From assembly GCA_958433005.1 (NCBI GenBank), contig CAUAWV010000058.1, positions 1 through 7,881 of the forward strand: a stretch of 7,881 bases of DNA, in the 5' to 3' direction. Under the pieces are notes generated by a model. That model did no database searches, was not told the DNA's origin, and was given only the letters and a program-made list of their open reading frames with translations. Both the position numbers and the translations under genes were made by a program. Shown here piece by piece: positions 6,766 to 7,881 of the stretch. Source of the stretch: an uncultured Collinsella sp. GTDB taxonomy: Bacteria > Actinomycetota > Coriobacteriia > Coriobacteriales > Coriobacteriaceae. How positions within the stretch are numbered: the first letter of the stretch is position 1; each line of letters begins with the position of its first letter.

Positions 6766-7352
6766 GCGCGGCCTTTGACCTGGTCCTTCTTGGGCGTAAT
6801 GAGATTAGAGACCGCCTTGTACACCGCCAGCGTCAACACCGAGTTGAGCACGGTCTTGATGAGGTTGAACGGCAGCACGGCAGGAATCATGAGCGGGGCG
6901 ATCACATCGACCGAGCCATACCAGAACCAAACACCAATGGTAAGGTTTGCGACCATAGACAACGCCGTAGCGGCAATGACGCCGAGCACCAGGCCAATCA
7001 CGGCACCCTTATAGGTATGCATCTTCTGGTAGACGATAGCCGCGGGCAGAATGTAGCCCAGCGTGGCAACCAGGTTCATAAGCGCGCCGACCCAGTCACC
7101 CGTGGTGAGCGCATGGATAACGATCGCCATAGCGGCAACAGCGGTACCGGCACCGGGGCCATACGCAAACCCGCACACCATCGCCGGCACCAGCGACGGG
7201 TCATACGTCAAAAACGGCGCCGAAGGAAGGATAGGCAGCTGCACGTACATAAACAGGGCGCCCAAGGCACACATCAGCGCCATGGTAACGAGCTGTTTGG
7301 TGCTCCACCTATTCGTGTTCTCAAAATGGATATGCTGCGACTGTTCAGACAT
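6762..7352 (-). CDS. ribU: Riboflavin-specific S-component of an ECF transporter (RibU)
   Basis: RibU is the small membrane protein that binds riboflavin and works with EcfA and EcfT. With the start chosen here it has 196 residues. After a polar N-terminus it is almost wholly hydrophobic, with about six segments (near 22-42, 54-68, 70-84, 89-108, 116-140, 155-182) and a basic C-terminal tail. Family-like stretches are YDPSLVPAMVCGFAYGPGAG (50-69) and the GDWVGALMNLVAT segment (85-97). The ATG at 7352 is preferred because AGGTGATC, fully complementary to the 16S rRNA tail, lies directly upstream. An earlier in-frame ATG at 7373 falls inside the conserved 3' end of the FMN riboswitch and has no ribosome site. 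The riboswitch makes riboflavin (or FMN precursors) the best substrate assignment. Confidence 0.92.
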   Translation of the reverse strand: MSEQSQHIHFENTNRWSTKQLVTMALMCALGALFMYVQLPILPSAPFLTYDPSLVPAMVCGFAYGPGAGTAVAAMAIVIHALTTGDWVGALMNLVATLGYILPAAIVYQKMHTYKGAVIGLVLGVIAATALSMVANLTIGVWFWYGSVDVIAPLMIPAVLPFNLIKTVLNSVLTLAVYKAVSNLITPKKDQVKGRA

Positions 7353-7356
7353 AAGA

Positions 7357-7362
7357 TCACCT
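7357..7362 (-). promoter_or_regulatory. ribU ribosome binding site, adjoining the riboswitch
   Basis: On the minus strand AGGTGA (7362-7357) lies 4 nt before the ATG at 7352, and with the next bases reads AGGTGATC, a long match to the anti-Shine-Dalgarno sequence. It decides the ribU start. It begins only about five nt after the TGAAA arm (7372-7368) that closes riboswitch helix P1, so folding of the aptamer could directly affect ribosome access. Confidence 0.8.
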
Positions 7363-7365
7363 GCC

Positions 7366-7547
7366 TCTTTCATCCGGACTCTAACCGTTGGTACTGGAAT
7401 CTCACCAGTTCAGCCGGCATGCGAACCAACGCACACACGGGTCGCGGACTCATCGGCTCGGTCGCAGGCACTTTACCTGCGCCGCGGCGTCCCTTTGACA
7501 CCGCCCGATTTACCACCAGTGGGGAATTTCACCCCGCCCTGAAACAG
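7366..7547 (-). ncRNA. FMN riboswitch (RFN element)
   Basis: The conserved blocks of the RFN element are present in order on the minus strand: AGGGCGGGGTGAAATTCCCC, then ACTGGTGGTAA, a variable arm, AGTCCGCGACCCG, then TGAACTGGTGAGATTCCAGT, and ACCAACGGTTAGAGTCCGGATGAAAGA at the 3' end. Helix P1 is formed by TTTCA (7544-7540) and TGAAA (7372-7368), extendable past one mismatch. A variable hairpin is visible (CGCAGG 7481-7476 with CCTGCG 7468-7463, 7-nt loop). The element senses FMN and turns down riboflavin synthesis or uptake genes. Only about 13 nt separate its end from the ribU ATG, so there is no room for an intrinsic terminator; control of translation is the likely mode. Confidence 0.98.
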
Positions 7548-7555
7548 CAATTGCA

Positions 7556-7583
7556 AGTGTAGCACGAGCAGGTTTTCACGCAA
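7556..7583 (-). promoter_or_regulatory. Candidate promoter of the ribU operon
   Basis: On the minus strand TGCTACACT (7564-7556) forms an extended -10 element (TGn plus TACACT, four of six consensus bases), with TTGCGT (7583-7578) as a modest -35, 16 bp away. The expected transcription start, near 7549, falls right at the first bases of the riboswitch, which makes the assignment more credible than the hexamers alone. Confidence 0.55.
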
Positions 7584-7672
7584 GTATGCCAAGGGTAATT
7601 TATGGTGGGGGAAACGCTCCAGAAATACGTCCGGGACAGAGCAGCGGTTCGACCGAGTTGCCCGCCCTTTCT

Positions 7673-7719
7673 AAAGTAACGCGCTTTTCGCGGCAAAGCC
7701 ACGAAACAGCAAAAGGGAC
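7673..7719. repeat. Intergenic repeat with hairpin, copy A
   Basis: The 47-bp unit begins AAAGTAACGCGC and ends with GGGAC on the plus strand. Its core is a hairpin, TTTCGCGGC (7686-7694), AAA loop, GCCACGAAA (7698-7706). The stem has nine positions with one C-A mismatch in plus-strand RNA, which becomes a tolerated G-U pair in minus-strand RNA. It is about 80% identical to copy B, 82 bp further right. Neither strand has a T tract after the stem, so it is not an intrinsic terminator. Confidence 0.8.
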
Positions 7720-7754
7720 CAGTCAACCCAACGATCACGTTCTCCATTCGCTCC

Positions 7755-7799
7755 AAAGTAACGCGCCTTTCGCGCAAAGCGCGAAACAGCGACCGGGAC
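7755..7799. repeat. Intergenic repeat with hairpin, copy B
   Basis: The 45-bp unit matches copy A at both ends (AAAGTAACGCGC in A, AAAGTAACGCGCC here; GAAACAGC then GGGAC). Its hairpin is a perfect 8-bp stem, TTTCGCGC (7768-7775), AAA loop, GCGCGAAA (7779-7786). It is one base pair shorter than the stem of copy A, with one base lost from each arm. The unit may belong to a dispersed REP-like family, which one window cannot show. Confidence 0.8.
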
Positions 7800-7881
7800 A
7801 CGTATTCCCAACAACCAAGTCCTCCGCCCACGCCGACCTCAAGGCCGCAAACGCAGGGAATCCGGGGGCGTGACGGGGGCT

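Larger units (their letters stand above)
7584..7881. other. Gene-free region upstream of the ribU promoter
   Basis: Nearly 300 bases hold no convincing gene. Open frames exist on both strands, but they cross the repeat copies, lack good ribosome sites and translate to sequence resembling no family I know. The region contains the two repeat units described separately. A G/C-rich end (about 7840-7881) follows, in which I recognise nothing; it could belong to the flank of a gene outside the window. Confidence 0.6.

Noticed and set aside
6184..7014. Plus-strand open frame of 276 codons opposite the ATPase and ribU
   Set aside because: It is antisense to two strongly supported genes, with no motifs of its own.
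7350..7373. Alternative ribU start at the ATG at 7373, adding seven residues
   Set aside because: This ATG is part of the invariant 3' end of the FMN riboswitch and has no ribosome site; the ATG at 7352 has AGGTGATC directly upstream.
7624..7806. Short inverted AATACGT / ACGTATT (7624-7630 and 7800-7806) as ends of a mobile element enclosing the repeats
   Set aside because: Seven bases with poorly matching neighbours and no target-site duplication are too little to support an insertion.
7529..7873. Overlapping open frames on both strands (95 and 100 codons) in the right-hand region
   Set aside because: They cross the repeat hairpins, and they overlap the ribU promoter or riboswitch start. 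Their sequence is low in family-like features.

Overview
The window looks like a stretch of a G+C-rich bacterial chromosome. The best guess is a gut-type Coriobacteriia (Actinobacteria) genome similar to Collinsella. This is inferred from overall base composition, the gene set, the fused ECF ATPase and the general look of the proteins; it is not proven by any marker gene here. All eight supported genes lie on the minus strand, so the biological reading order runs from the right edge (7881) to the left edge (1).

Unit 1, riboflavin uptake (about 7583 down to 3021). A candidate promoter leads directly into a textbook FMN riboswitch (about 7547-7366). The riboswitch is followed by ribU (the riboflavin-binding S-component), a single gene carrying both ECF ATPases fused as A1-A2 (634 aa), ecfT (the transmembrane coupling protein), and two tandem paralogous flavin-binding split-barrel proteins of the pyridoxamine-phosphate-oxidase superfamily. 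The first three genes overlap by 4 nt and 1 nt, and the last two follow after gaps of 30 and 51 nt. A strong intrinsic terminator at 3021-3082 closes the unit. The simplest reading is a dedicated riboflavin importer that FMN shuts down by feedback, with two probable FMN-binding proteins under the same control.

Unit 2, arginine biosynthesis (about 2984 down to the left edge). A candidate promoter is overlapped by two ArgR-type operator boxes whose centres are exactly 21 bp apart, an arrangement like classical ARG-box pairs. The genes argC, argJ and argB follow; argB runs off the left edge. ArgJ (ornithine acetyltransferase type) and an ArgB with the N-terminal helix typical of arginine-sensitive kinases together suggest the acetyl-recycling pathway, with arginine feedback at both the transcriptional and the enzyme level.

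The right-hand end (about 7587-7881) has no convincing gene. It carries two copies of a roughly 46-bp intergenic repeat. Each copy contains a hairpin, and the stem differs between copies in a compensated way.

I found no CRISPR array, tRNA, rRNA, transposase, phage gene or defence system. The items most worth following up are the riboswitch placed almost against the ribosome binding site, the paired flavoprotein paralogues under FMN-riboswitch control, the ARG-box pair, and the duplicated hairpin element.
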